From positions 20,170,001 to 20,234,000 of the forward strand of contig CM020506.1 in NCBI GenBank assembly GCA_009823395.1: 64,000 bases of DNA, written 5' to 3'. Every line of letters starts with the position of its first letter. Position 1 is the stretch's first letter. The notes beneath the pieces were generated by a model. That model was not told the origin of the DNA, did not search any database, and saw nothing but the letters and a program-made list of their open reading frames with translations. Below are positions 1 to 12,026 of the stretch, one piece after another. Source of the stretch: Thamnaconus septentrionalis. Lineage: Eukaryota; Chordata; Actinopteri; Tetraodontiformes; Monacanthidae. A program made the translations under genes and the position numbers.

Positions 1-953
1 ATAGGATGAAGGTGCCAAGCGCAAGCTTTAAAACAAACTTAAAAAGAAAGAAAATAGTCAAAACAAAACCAACATTATTAAAAATTAAAGCAGTTGAACC
101 GGCTTGCATATTTGCCTCCATCAAATTATGTTTTTAGAAACAGCACATAGATTGCAGTGACAGATAAAATCTATTAGATTTATGATGTGGAAAAAACACA
201 TCTCTGAATGATGATGAGGGGTTTCAGTTGATATAATAGGCGGGCGGGTGCAACTGTCTGTGAGCATCGCTGCTATTAACTCCTAAGCTTTAGCTTTGAG
301 CTGCTCTACCAGACACATCAGACAAATAAAAGTGCCTGTAACTTCAGCTTCTGTGGGAAGTAGTGATTCCGTCTGCATCAGTTAATCTTTGAAAATGACA
401 TGTTCTTCTCCTTTCGATGCAGTTCGATTTCTGACATCTTCGGTCCAGAGCCCGGCACAGACAGCCAGTAAGTGATTCTGCCGCCATTGCAACTGTCAAG
501 AAAAATTGTTTTTCGCCCATCAATTTAAAAAAAAAAACAGGGGATAATGAGGGATAATGTGCTGTCGCTGCCCGGATTGCAGATTGCGTGCACCATTTTA
601 TTCTTTACTCCACACAATTTGGCAGACGGGGAACCAGTTCCACCCTTGAATTTATTAAACTCAAAAAAAAAAAAAAAAAAAAAAAATCAAAAAATTTGCA
701 CGATACATGCATGAGCAAGTTATATAGTTAAAGGTCCTTTGGCCTGACAGTGGACCTCTGGAAGCCATGCAGCTCACCCAGTCAGATGGACTAATGAGGA
801 AAAAGTGAGAGATTCTAAACTTTAGGATAACATTTCAAAGTTGCTCCTATAATGCACTCTAACCTTTTCAAGTTAACTGAATTTGACTTTTTATAAGCTT
901 TTGAGTGCACACGTCCCACCGTTCAATGTTTCTACATAAATAACATATTGGCC
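1..953. other. Intergenic, nothing recognised
   Basis: AT-rich sequence with a poly-A run at 663-686. No gene or known repeat seen. Confidence 0.6.
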
Positions 954-1276
954 CGTAATAAGCTGATTACCCCCCCTACCCCCAAAAACATTGTGTCTGA
1001 TCCATGAACTGCCCATTAAATATTTTGGTTTGATGGCAGTTGGTATTTAAACTTTCTGTTCACATTTTAACATTGTGCGAACACAACGGCGCCAAACGAA
1101 AAGGTCACATGATGACATGGTAGTTAAGTCCATGGCATTTTTTTTTTTTTTTGCTGCGTTATGCCCACCACTCTTGTTGACTTTTGTTTCAATATTGAGG
1201 CGTGCTTTCACTCACAAGCCCCACTTTTGTGAAACAATATCACTGTAGCAACTTTTCTAACGCTTTTACATTTTAA
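954..1276 (+). repeat. Dispersed repeat A, copy 1
   Basis: GTGTCTGATCCATGAACTGCC, AACTTTCTGTTCACATTTTA and ATATCACTGTAGCAACTTTT recur in the same order at 6238-6545. Direct orientation, moderately diverged. No coding capacity; family not recognised. Confidence 0.75.
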
Positions 1277-1302
1277 TGACTTCCATAGATCTGATCCAAA
1301 GC

Positions 1303-1440
1303 CAAATATCCATCCATTTTCAATACCTGCTTGTTCCTGACCTCAGGGTTGTGGGGGTTTGCTGGAGCCTCTCCCAGCTGTCCATAGGGTGAAGGCGGGG
1401 TGACACCCTGGACTACTCGCCAGTTCATCATAGGGCCACA
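1303..1440 (-). repeat. Teleost retroposon, 3' segment (interrupted copy)
   Basis: Reads CATCCATTTTC, then TGCTGGAGCCTCTCCCAGCT, GACACCCTGGAC and GCCAGTTCATC: the 3' end of the repeat that starts with a tRNA-like head. It resumes at 1891 after the nested MITE. Confidence 0.7.
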
Positions 1441-1442
1441 TA

Positions 1443-1888
1443 AGCTGCGTTTCCATGACAGTTTTTCGCAAAATAAAAGCGATAGTTGTAAAATTTTGAC
1501 AAAGTACCGTTGCGATTTGCAGGTGTTTCCATTGAACGTTGTGAAGCGCGTAAGCCGTAATTCTCGTAAAATGTCGTCTCGAGATTTTACGAGAATCACT
1601 ACTGCTTTTTTTTTTTTTTACGTTTGTTTGTTTCATTTTCATTTGAAGTGAAGTGGTCACGTGACCCCCATACGTCACGTCCGGCAACCCGTAAATGCGA
1701 AAAAAGTGTTTCCATGACACTTTTGCCTCTATTCCTCTCTATCGACACATCTATAAAACCTCCTCATTAAACCGTAAAAACCTTTTAGCGATATTTTTTT
1801 TTTCTCTCGAAATTCAGGCGTTTCCATGACCAGTTTTTTATTGCAATATTTAGCTTTTGCGCAATTCTAGGTGTAATGGAAACACAGT
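1443..1888. mobile_element. MITE nested in an older retroposon (TA flanks)
   Basis: Inverted ends: left AGCTGCGTTTCCATGAC, right (reverse complement) ACTGTGTTTCCATTAC, each bordered by TA. Sequence on both sides (1303-1440 and 1891-2098) is one interrupted copy of a common teleost retroposon, so the insertion boundary is defined by the host repeat. No coding capacity. Superfamily uncertain (TA duplication would fit Tc1/mariner; a TWA duplication would fit Harbinger). Confidence 0.7.
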
Positions 1889-1890
1889 TA

Positions 1891-2098
1891 CAGAATCAAA
1901 CAACCATTCACACTCACGGAAAATTTAGAATTTCCAGTTCACCTCACATGCATGTTTTTTTGGAGTGTGGGAGGAAGCTGGAGAACCTGGAGAGAACCCA
2001 CGCAGACGCAGGGAGAACATACAAACTCCACACAGAAAGGTCCCAGGCGTCGAAATTGAACCCACAACCACCTTGTCGCCCTGAGCTACTATCACCAC
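1891..2098 (-). repeat. Teleost retroposon, 5' segment (interrupted copy)
   Basis: Continues the 1303-1440 copy: ACAACCATTCACACTCAC, TGGGAGGAAGCTGGAGAACC, AACCCACGCAGACGC, CAAACTCCACACAGAAAG, ending near the tRNA-like head. The ORFs here are chance. Confidence 0.7.
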
Positions 2099-2782
2099 AT
2101 TATTTTTAGTGTCATGATACATGATAGATAGGAAATTGTATCATTTTCTGAAGACGTGCCTTCAAGTGATGACTGCACAGCTGTGGGCCAATCATGACTT
2201 TCCTCTCCATGATGTTGTGACCCAGGACATCATGGCACTGAAATCCTAATTGCCAGTGTCTGTCTGAGCAGAGCCAGCCGGGCCGCTGAGTTATTTGAGT
2301 TCAATTTGTTAGTTTGTTTTCTTTGAGAGGATCGAAGAATGTCAGCGACAGCTTTTCTCTCCCCCTGACACGCTTTGTGCCCAGAGAGCTGCATTCTTTC
2401 AACTCGTTACTGGTGCAGGACACGCATTGCTGTGAGCGCCATCTGATGATGATGTTATAGAACAGCCACCTCATTCAGCCGACCAGCTGAAGTGAGAGGA
2501 TCATCCTACCAGATCAAACAGCCCCGGTTTATCCGCCGGGTGTATTTCTGGGAAAAAGGCTCAAGCTTGACATTGTAGGAAACAATAGGAACATCCACAT
2601 GATATTTACGATTAGGAGCAAGAGAAAGCAAGCCGGCTGAAAACAGAAGCGCAACAAACGAAGCTCCAAAACAAGATGAAGCGTGACTTGGTTGACCTTT
2701 TTACCTCATCCATTCTCTTTTAGCAGGAGGATGAAATTAAATTTGCATTTCAGAGTTGCTAGTGTGGACTCTGTTGCTGGGG

Positions 2783-2862
2783 GTGACTCAGTGGCGCAGC
2801 GGTCAGCACTCACAGCAAGAGGGTTGAGCGTTAAATTCCCAGTTCGACGCTCAAATGGCCTT
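2783..2862 (+). repeat. tRNA-like retroposon head fragment
   Basis: GTGACTCAGTGGCGCAGCGG and a B-box-like GTTCGACGCTC resemble the tRNA-derived head of the same family. Not a functional tRNA: no complete cloverleaf can be drawn. Confidence 0.45.
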
Positions 2863-3580
2863 CAGGAGAAGCAGTGTTGACGAACAGATGGGTGGATAAA
2901 TGCTCTCTATACAAACAAAACAACACTGTGAAACTGGTTGTTAATTGCGGTCGGCATCTCACTTTTCCTTTGTTGTTAGTTAAAAAAAAAAAATCCTCTT
3001 GCATTTCCTCTTAATTGGCCATATTGTGACGGCCCAGTCATAGTCACATTTGTTCTTCCACAATGAAGCAAAATAGGGTTTTTTTTAGACTTCTCACAAT
3101 AATCCTAATCATCTAAAAGATGCCTTTTGTTTTGCACCTGGTTTCAGCAAAGCATCTCGCTCCCAGCCCAACAGCCTTTGTGCACGCATTCACACTGCTG
3201 CTAGCGTTGGAGATAAACTTAGGTGGTGTTTTATAAAACTGCACTGTTTTAAGTAATTACCATGCAGCTATCCCCATTTTTTTTTTTTTTTTTTTTCCAT
3301 TATCAATGCGCGGCAGCAGACAGACAGCGTTGCTGCACAAGTCATTGTTGATAATTAAAAGCCAGCTAAGACGACGACGTTAGCCATCAGTCTCCTGATA
3401 CCACACTGCTTTTTGTGGGAAAACAATTAGTTTAAAACGCAGGGGTTTCCACCCTCTCGCTATAGTGGCGCCATTAAATTCCACCACCAACTCCGAGCTA
3501 CTGATTCACCTCATAAAGGTTTTGTTAAGTTGAATTAAGTGCGTTGAAGTTAAAATATAACAAATACTTTAAGCTTTCAG

Positions 3581-3680
3581 CTTTTTTTCTCCTTTTTTTC
3601 CTTATTTTTTTTTTTTTTTCCTTTTTCTTTTCTTTTTTTTCTCTTTTTTTTTCTTTTTTTTCTTCTTTCTTTTTTTTCTT
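3581..3680 (+). repeat. Homopyrimidine tract
   Basis: About 100 bases of T and C with a single A; 76 bases uninterrupted from 3605. Confidence 0.95.
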
Positions 3681-5612
3681 ACCATGCCCATATTGTCCAT
3701 CATACATCTAACCCTTGTAATTTGATGCATTTACCTCTAAAGTTCCCCACAGAGTCCAAATTTCACCCCCAAAAAACTACCTGTCACACATACCAGTGAT
3801 TTTTCCTTATTAAAATCATCACATTACCAACTGACATGTGTAAACAGACTTAAAACACAGAGGAGAGATTATTATCTAGTCTGCCAAACCCCATTCGGAG
3901 ATGTTCAGGATGACGTGGGGAAAAAATTGAATGACTGAACCCCCCAATCAACATGCAACTACGGTACTCTTTTGACCTAAAGACTTGTCCCTTGGGCACC
4001 GAAGTCGGCCGAGGTTTCAGTCACCTGATTGCGGTCGTAGGGTTAAGAGAGTTGGTGGTAAAAGCTGAACACAGGGGATATTTAAAAAAATAAATAAATT
4101 AAAAAAAAAAAGAGGCCTCAGCTGCAGGCGCCTGACGAGCCTGACAAAAGCGCTCAGGCAAAGGTTGACGGCTTGGAGTGCACCTCGTCCAGGATGCAGT
4201 GTCGTAATGCTGTTTGGCCGATCAGGAAGGGGCGCCATCAGATAACCGTCCGATCGCGATAAGGAAACTGGAGATGTGTGTTTACACCGAGTGTGGATGT
4301 CCGTGTCGAGGTGCCGTCGGAGTGCAGTCTAATCGCAGAGGACATATTTTCCTCCCTCGGGTAAAGGGAGACGCTTATCTCGGCCTTAAATGAGCTGGGT
4401 GTTACACTTCCTCTGGATGTGCCGGTGTGCCGTTGAACATTCCTTGTTCGTTCCTGTTACAAATTTCAACCATCGCTCCCTGATTATTGATGCACTTCAG
4501 AGTCACTCTTGTTGGGCGGCATGGCCCCTTTTTTCAACATTCTTGAGCTCCAGCAAAGATCAGGAAGATAGGAAGAAAATGGCGGGATTATCATCCCACC
4601 CCTGTGGGATTGAATCCACTCAGTCACCCATTTTCTTCTTAATAAATGACATGGGCAACTCCAGTGTGCAACAGCAATGTGAGTTGTAAGCGAATCATTC
4701 AAACTCAAGAGTCATCTGCCGCGAGTTTGCCAACTGAAGAGAAATAGAGACCAGACAATCCATATTATATGATTGTTTGTTTTGACTGCAGTTGTTTAAC
4801 TGTATGAGGTTAACGGCCGTATTAGCCTGATATGGTCCCTGTTCCCTTTCTGCTGTCAGTCCGAGTCGTAAACAAACAAATCACTCAGTAGTTCCATTCT
4901 CAAATGAATCGCTCATTTGATGAAAAAAAAAAAAAAGCCATCATCTTTGAGAAGTGTTAATCCTGCACTCCTTTTTCCTTTACATTGAAATGAATGGTTT
5001 GTCTTTTTCAGATCAGTTGAACAAATCTGTAGGGACTGGGTGGGTTAAGCTTGTATTCCGGAGCACTCCGGATGACTGACCCTGGGACTCGAAAGACTGA
5101 AGAACTCTCTTTGTGAGTGACCCACATTGCTGGAGTCAGTAAAAAGAATGAAAGTTTCCCATCACTACTCTGCAAAAATCGTCTTTGACGACTTGTAACT
5201 CTGAGATGATTCTTCCTGATGTCTCGCAGAAGCACAGTCATCTAAGTGTGATTTCACTTGGTGCTCCCTGTAGACAAAACCCAAAACTGTCCTGTCCTTT
5301 TTTTTTCTCTACACCTTCCAAGCCCACTGCTCCACCCAACAGCGTTTTTCTATGTTCTTTCCAGCGGCGTTGGGATCGGAAAATACGCCGTCAACTCAGT
5401 GGGCTGAAGCCAAGTTTTTACTGGTATTAAGCCCGCTAGGGTATTTTTTTCCACCTTCTCAGGTTGAGCTTTATCTCCTTCCTCGTGCAAGCGTTCATCA
5501 GACTCCGGCGGCGTTGACAAGTTAAGTGTTGACTGGCGAAGTGTCGATCCACTCCCAGTGCAGAGGAAACAGTCCTGCACGATCCAGTCCGCTTGGACGT
5601 CTTTGCTACGTC

Positions 5613-5736
<124 letters not shown>

Positions 5737-6110
5737 TGTCGGAGCCAAATTCCACAAGATAGAATTATGGTTGTCTGGTTCAAACAGTCAAGATAAGAAG
5801 CGCAGAGCCTCGTTACTGGACGTGAGGTGATATACTGACCCATTCGCGACAGCGGAGGAGACCCCTTCATGTCGTGCTCTAAGTGTTCCCGCGTGTGTGC
5901 TCTAAAGGCTCCCCTGTGACTCTCAGGGCTATATTACATCCACATTTCTCAGGGACTGGATCCTGGCAGTTCGCAGGTTCGTGTCAGAGGTGATTCAGTG
6001 ATCTGGCGGCAGCTTCACGCTGCATGCCAGGCTGCGCCGAGCCCAGGCGCAGCTCGTACGCTCGCGAGACAGATTGACGTGTCAGCAGGTAATCCAAGAG
6101 GGGAAAACAG

Positions 6111-6242
6111 CTTGTTCCAAGGCTCGCGGCACTCGTTCCAGATGTGTCCCGTCAGTCGACAGCATGGTGTCCCAAAGAACAATGCAGTCGAGCAGAACCA
6201 AGACTTTGATTGAATCCACTAGAAAAAAGGGACAAAAAGTAA
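6111..6242 (+). repeat. Direct repeat flanking copy A2, left
   Basis: TTGTTCCAAGGCTCGCGGCA, CCAGATGTGTCCC, CATGGTGTCCCAAAGAACA and TTGATTGAATCCACTAGAAA are repeated in order at 6557-6688. Confidence 0.8.
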
Positions 6243-6545
6243 TAAAATGAGCAATTAACCCACAAAAATGAAATGACTGTGTCTGATCCAAGAACTACCC
6301 ACAAAGTGTTCTGGTTCACTGACAGTCGGTATTTGAACTTTCTGTTCACATTTTAATCTCACGCGAACAAAACAACACCAAACAAAAAGGTCACGTGATG
6401 GCAAGGTAGTTGAGTCACTGACAGTTTTTTCAGACTATACCCACCACTGTTGTTGGCCTTTGTTTCAATGTTGAGGTGAAGAAATGGCCATGCGTGTTTC
6501 ACTTAAATGTCCCACTAATATCACTGTAGCAACTTTTTAACTTCA
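6238..6545 (+). repeat. Dispersed repeat A, copy 2
   Basis: Second copy of the unit at 954-1276. Unlike copy 1 it lies between two direct repeats (6111-6242 and 6557-6688). Confidence 0.75.
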
Positions 6546-6556
6546 CTTTTTCTTGC

Positions 6557-6688
6557 TTGTTCCAAGGCTTGCAGCACTCCTTCCAGATGTGTCCCATCAA
6601 TCGATGACATGGTGTCCCAAAGAACAGGGCAGTCAGTGTAACCAAGGCCTTGATTGAATCCACTAGAAAAAGAGGACACAAAGTCATG
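6557..6688 (+). repeat. Direct repeat flanking copy A2, right
   Basis: Mate of 6111-6242, roughly 85% alike by eye over about 132 bases, offset about 446 bases. Confidence 0.8.
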
Positions 6689-6698
6689 AAATGCACTC

Positions 6699-6950
6699 AC
6701 AGGTCAATTAGGTAAAATGTTCTATTGCCCATGAAGACAAATAGTGAATCAGCCAATCGAATGGCAGTAGCTTAATGCATTTAAACATGTAGAAGTGGGA
6801 AAGACGACTGGCTGCAAGTGGGCGTCAGAATGGGGGAACAGAGGCGATTAGAGTGACTTTGAACGTGGCCTGGTTGTTGATGGTCAGAGTGTTTCACAAA
6901 CCGCCCATCTACTGGGATTTTCACAAACCACCGTTCGAATGGGCGAATGA
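6699..6950 (+). mobile_element. Decayed 5' part of a Tc1/mariner-like element
   Basis: Matches by recall the start of a teleost Tc1-like element: CACTCACAGG, CAGCCAATCGAATGGCAG, CATTTAAACATGTAGA, then AGTGACTTTGAACGTGGCCT, GGTTGTTGATGG and CTACTGGGATTTTCACAAAC, which is the transposase N-terminal coding region. Frames are broken; no functional transposase. Confidence 0.7.
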
Positions 6951-6974
6951 AGCCCCCACTAAATTTTCTAGTTC

Positions 6975-7065
6975 ATTGACAATTGGTTTGAGCTGTCCAG
7001 GGTGTGTGGGATTAGCTGCAGCTCTCCCCACAATCCTCAGTATAAAGGGGATGAGCTTGGGGAAA
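6975..7065 (+). repeat. Teleost retroposon fragment
   Basis: GCTGTCCAGGGTGTGTGGGA, GCTGCAGCTCTCCCC, TATAAAGGGGATGAGCTTGG: the 3' part of the tRNA-headed retroposon in forward orientation. Confidence 0.55.
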
Positions 7066-7326
7066 ATGAAACGATTAATGAGTTTAACAGTCCTCTTCAT
7101 CACGCTGCTCACATTGCGCGACTCAGACGACGGCTGACGAAAAGAACACGCGACAAGTTATTCGGGAATTGTTGCGTCCCACATTTGCCAAACTTAAATA
7201 CCCCCACTTTCTTGACATATTATCATGTTCCAGTGGGTTTTCTCTGGGTACTATGGCTTCTTCCAACAGTCCAACAACATGCACCTGGGGTCAAACTGGA
7301 ACTGTTCATCGGCTGCAGGAGTGCCA

Positions 7327-7460
7327 ATGCCGTTGAATTGGCAACTTGTCCAGGGTGGAACTCTGCCCTCACCAATAGACAGCTGCTATACACTGCAGCA
7401 GCCCCACGCCAACCTTAATGAGAGCAGGAAGAGAGGGTGTAGGAAATCTATGAATGACTG
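7327..7460 (+). repeat. Teleost retroposon fragment
   Basis: TTGAATTGGCAACTTGTCCA, GGGTGGAACTCTGCCCTCAC, then a GAATGACTGA-type tail. Same family as 1303-2098, opposite strand. Confidence 0.55.
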
Positions 7461-7748
7461 ATCAAGTAATGTACAGTACGTGACACGGCATCAGCATGTC
7501 TGACTGTTTATTGGCAGAATTATGCATAAACAACTCCCTAATTCTCTTGAGATCACCATCTTGAGGAAGAGTCTGCTGATTCAGAATTATTGGTCTAGAG
7601 AAAGTCTGCAGAAATGTCGAAGTCTGACTTCAAACAGTCGCCTTTAAAACTGTACAGGTGAAAGTGAAATGGTTATTAGTCTGTTGACAAAGTCATAGAT
7701 TTTCTGCAGTGCTCTGCAAGTCCAATGCTGATCACTGGCTTGATGAAC

Positions 7749-8198
7749 TTAAAGGTTAAGTTTGTAATATTTGGAGATTTTGAGAAGAAACAGCGACATC
7801 AAGTGTTTGCATCTTAGACTGCAGCTCTCTTGCGCTCCCTCTCCCTCTTCCGAGCTTGCCAGTGAACTACGGTGGCCTGCGCACTTATACCTCATTCACC
7901 TTCTTCAATGATTTGTTGGAGGTCACAAATGTTCACCCTACGCTGTCAGGTGACCTGGATTGTCCAACACCGGGTACCTTACAAATATGGTGGTGCAAGG
8001 TCGCAGCTAACTGGGAGCAATACCCTGTCTATGTATATTCTCATATATAAATAAGAACCATCCAGGGGTAGGAAAACCAATTGACTTTAATTGTACTGCA
8101 AGTATTCTCTATTATTAATGTTTTTATGGGCAGTATATTAAGCTTCTACCAACATAACAATCATAAATCAAGCAAAACTTTACACACTGGACCTTTAA
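7749..8198. mobile_element. TTAA-flanked MITE (piggyBac-like), copy 1
   Basis: Begins TTAAAGGTTAAG and ends CACACTGGACCTTTAA; the right end in reverse complement, TTAAAGGTCCAGTGTGTA, is the known end of an abundant teleost MITE. TTAA at both ends is the piggyBac target site. A diverged copy lies in the cav3 intron. The ORFs inside are not genes. Confidence 0.75.
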
Positions 8199-9879
8199 GT
8201 AATTCCCGCTTCTTCTTTTTTTTTGTCATTTTTGCATTATGAACCAGATAGCCCACATGCTAAAAAGTCAATCCCGTGTGGTCACATGACCTGAGGTTTG
8301 CTGCTGGAGAAAGCTGAGGTGACTAGTGAAGGGAATCTCATCCTTGGGTTAATTTTTAAGCGGTGCACTACAGTCCAAACCAAGAACAGTCATTATTCAC
8401 TCTCGTGTGTAGAGAGGCGAAGCTGACAGTCGAAACATCTCTGTCACCCTCCGCATAATCCTCTCGCGCAAGCCGTCCACTTCTTTTTCTTACTCCTCCG
8501 CGACATTGAAGATGTGAAAAAAATACTTTTTTTTTTTTTTTTTTTTTTGTTTTTTTTGCCCCGCTACTGGAAGACTGACTGACGATTCCATGAACTTCTC
8601 CCTCACAGAGAGACGGAGACGAAACCAGAGAAGGCTCCGGGCAGGAAGCAGAGATCCCGCTCGAGAGGACGCAGAGATTCTCCCCCCGGAGGGAAACGCA
8701 GACGGAAGAGTTGAGGAGGGCGGCGAGGGGAGCAGCAACACCTTCGGCCGAGCGAAGCTAATGGGAAACCTCTGACTGACCTCGGTGGAACATCACAGAG
8801 TTTACCTCACAAGCACAGCGTCTTCAGTATTTCAAAACATTTGCTACACTTGCACATTCTTCATCAGTTTTCTTCTTTTAACGCGTTCTGTCCTTCGGTG
8901 CAGCGAGCTGTGCCCCTTTGATTCTAAGAAGACGTTAGCAAACAGCAAAATTGAATCAAATTTATTTGAACACAAAGGTTTTTTTTTTTGGGGGAGGGGC
9001 CGGGGGGTTGATGCAGTCCTAATGTGAGCAGTGTTCATCTAAGTATTAAACCATTTCAGTTTGAAAGCACAACCTTGTCTTTTATCTGCCGTTCTCTTTC
9101 TCTGTCTTCCTTAATCTTATTTTTTTTAATTGTCCATTGCTGGCATAATATGCTTGGAAAATAAAGTTTGAAGAAAAATTCAAACCAACTGTCCGTGTTT
9201 GTGTAGTCTCTGCATAAAAAAAGAAGGTTTTTGCTGCCGAGTCAGCTGCTCAAACACATAAAGAACAAAGCGTAGGGTGATGCAGCGGCCTTCTTCTCTG
9301 AAGTGGCAGATGCACAGAGATTGCTGTCTTTTTCTGCAGTCAAATAAATGAACCGCTGCTTCCTCACCCACTAATGCTTCTTTTGTTTTGCTTCTAACTG
9401 GTAAAACTGCTCAGCCTCTCTCCTATAGCTGTTCTGTTAAAATTTGCAGCATGTATTTCACGTTGTTGCTGCTGCTGCTGCTTATTTAAAAGAAAAAGAA
9501 AAGAAAAAACAACAAGCCGATGAAGCCGATGCTGGCCAGCTCGTCCAGACTGGTGCTGTGGGGAGTCTCTGGACCTGCAGATAGCGGCGGTGGTTTCATC
9601 CAGGCGTGAGCTGGGGACACAACTGCAAGCAGACACAGATTGAAAACAGCCGGCCTGGGAGTCAAAAACTGTTTTTTGACTCATTTGTCCGGGCCCCTCG
9701 GACCGAGGCGGGTACACAATGCTTTCATTCATTCTGGCCACAGGCATCTTTAAGCCTCACATTTCAGTTCTGTTTTGTTTTTTTTTTTACTATTTATGAC
9801 CTCAAATTCTTTGTTTTAATTAAACTCTTAATCTCTATGCACTATTTTATGAACTGATTTGCTGATGAATGATTGTGCA

Positions 9880-9935
9880 GATGAAAAACAGATGAATTTC
9901 CTTTGGGATGAATAAAGTATCTATATTGTACTTTC
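9880..9935 (+). repeat. LINE 3'-tail-like sequence
   Basis: TTTGGGATGAATAAAGTATCT resembles the 3' terminus of abundant teleost LINEs/SINEs. No body of the element is recognisable upstream. Confidence 0.4.
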
Positions 9936-9987
9936 TAACAGAGTACAGTTCTTGTAATCCTGTGGAAAAAAAAAAAAAAAAAGTCCA

Positions 9988-10062
9988 ACACCAGTGTTCC
10001 GGTAGCTATCTAGCTAATGGTACTTGCTAAGCTAACATTATTGTTAGACACTGTTGCTTCAA
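9988..10062 (+). repeat. Dispersed repeat B, inverted pair member 1
   Basis: CAGTGTTCCGGTAGCTATC and CTAAGCTAACATTA occur in reverse complement at about 19604-19680. Confidence 0.75.
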
Positions 10063-10081
10063 TAGTGTGTCTATCGTCAGT

Positions 10082-10130
10082 ATCCATCCATCCATCCATC
10101 CATCCCTCCATCCATCCATCCATCCATCCC
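10082..10130 (+). repeat. (CATC)n microsatellite
   Basis: About twelve CATC units with two interruptions. Confidence 0.95.
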
Positions 10131-10135
10131 TCTGC

Positions 10136-10420
10136 AGGCTGTCTGTCTCCGGCATAATTAAAACGGTGTTTACCGCCCTGCAGGTCCCGGCCTCAATTTG
10201 CCAAATATTTTTGGACAGGTGACACCACTGCCGAGCCCGGAGACGTCCGTGGGGACTGAAACCTTTCCCCGCCCGGGCCGTAGCCACTTGCTTCATTAAT
10301 GCCAAGCCGGTGGGGGTGGGGGAGAACGAGAGGGGTGTATTTGTCATCTGTCCGACACAGAGCGAACAGAGGGCCCTGAAAAGCTCATAAATCACAGCTA
10401 ATTAAGGTGAATTTTTCCAC
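10136..10420. promoter_or_regulatory. Unique block, possible conserved regulatory element
   Basis: Non-repetitive, moderately GC-rich, with homeobox-type TAATTA/CTAATTAAG cores, CATTAATG and a CAGGTG E-box. Appearance only; conservation cannot be tested here. Confidence 0.25.
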
Positions 10421-11962
10421 CGCTTTTGTGTACAAATGCTCACGTTTCCAAGTCCCTTTGGAACGTTTCCAAACCCCTGGAAGACAGGGTAACCAATCAG
10501 AGCGTCACGGTGCTGCACGCGAGGGGCAGGCATTGAACAGGCCCACTCCGAATGGTTTGTGGCGGCAGAGTCGGTGATTTCTCTTGATTAAGGGTTTCAC
10601 CACCAGGGGGAGGCGGGAGTGGAATGAATAGCGGCTCGGCTAATAGACGGATGTGCGTTTCGTACATTGCGGTCGGGGGGGATGAAATTTCCGATCGCTA
10701 ATGGTCCATTTGTAATTTGTTTTCAGAGGATCCGCAGCACAATAACTTGTGAAAAAAAAAAAAAAAAAAAAAGCCTACTTGAGTCGACATCATTTTCCCG
10801 CAGAATGGCTGTGACTTTGTGCACCACACCATTACAGGCAGGACACTCTGTCTACACAAAGAACAGCTCATCAACTAAAACCAAGAGAAAACTACAAACT
10901 GCGTCTATGAGCACTGCATGCATATTTATCTCCTTTATGTTCACGCCTTGCAATACGAAGTGATTTTGTTCTCTCACATCAGAGTTGCGGTGCAAATACA
11001 CAGTAGAATCCCTCAGAGGAAGGAAGTGAAGGAAGGAGTTGTTGGACATCTCTCTATGACTCAGGGAGGTGTGTGTGTGTGTGTGTGGGGGGGGGGGGTA
11101 TGTAAATGTTTTTACGCACTATGGCGACACATTATGCAGGATACTTTGAAATTAGACTTAAATAAAGACACAAAGCCTGCTTTCATCCTCCCGCCCCCCA
11201 CCGTCCCGCCCCGCCCCTCCTTGCATTTTCATTTCTTTATTTTGCCCACCTTGAAAAGCGTGCGTTCCTCTTGATCATCCATTTATGCATGAGCTCGCGG
11301 ACCCAAACCTCTTCTGATGTATGCACATGAAGGAAATGATCCTATGCATGGAAACCTTTTGCCCTTCTCTTTGTGCCCCACACTGAGGCACCATCCCAAT
11401 CTCCTCCTGGACACTTTGCTTTGACACAGCGCGGCACAAGTTTAGTCCTGTACTCACAGGCTCTGACCTGCCAATCAAACTGTAGCACCAACTTACTATG
11501 GTCACTTTTAATCAATATTGGACCAAGACAGGAAAAATAAACCTGAAGTCACAAGTACATTTGTGAAGTATTTAAAGTGACAGATGGGTCCCACTGGACA
11601 GTGATTTTCAGAATGAAGATTTTATTGCCTTCGTGATGGAAATAAAGTCAGCAACCTTTTTTTTTTTGGATGTTGAAGCCTTAAAATGTTTCACAAGGCT
11701 TCACCTGCCATCTCTCAGACCTACCATCACATTAGAACCAGCCCTTTGATTGACAGGTCTCAGCTTGTCGCCACACCTTAAACATCTATGGATAGTTTTA
11801 ATCGTAACTGGACCAAAAGAGGCTAAATGAACATGAGGTCCTCTTATTGTTGTTCTTTGAATAACCAGATTCATCAGCTCCTTATGGCACAATAATGGAA
11901 TGCACATTTTAAAATGTTGCTTTTTGCTTTTGTACGTCCCTATTGGCTCGTGGACACAATGC

Positions 11963-12026
11963 AACACACACACACACACACGCACACACACACACACACA
12001 CACACAGCACATACACATACACACAC
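11963..12026 (+). repeat. (CA)n microsatellite
   Basis: CA repeat with CG and TA interruptions. Confidence 0.95.

Noticed and set aside
2783..2862. Possible tRNA gene
   Set aside because: Only A- and B-box-like parts; no full cloverleaf. It is the head of a retroposon.
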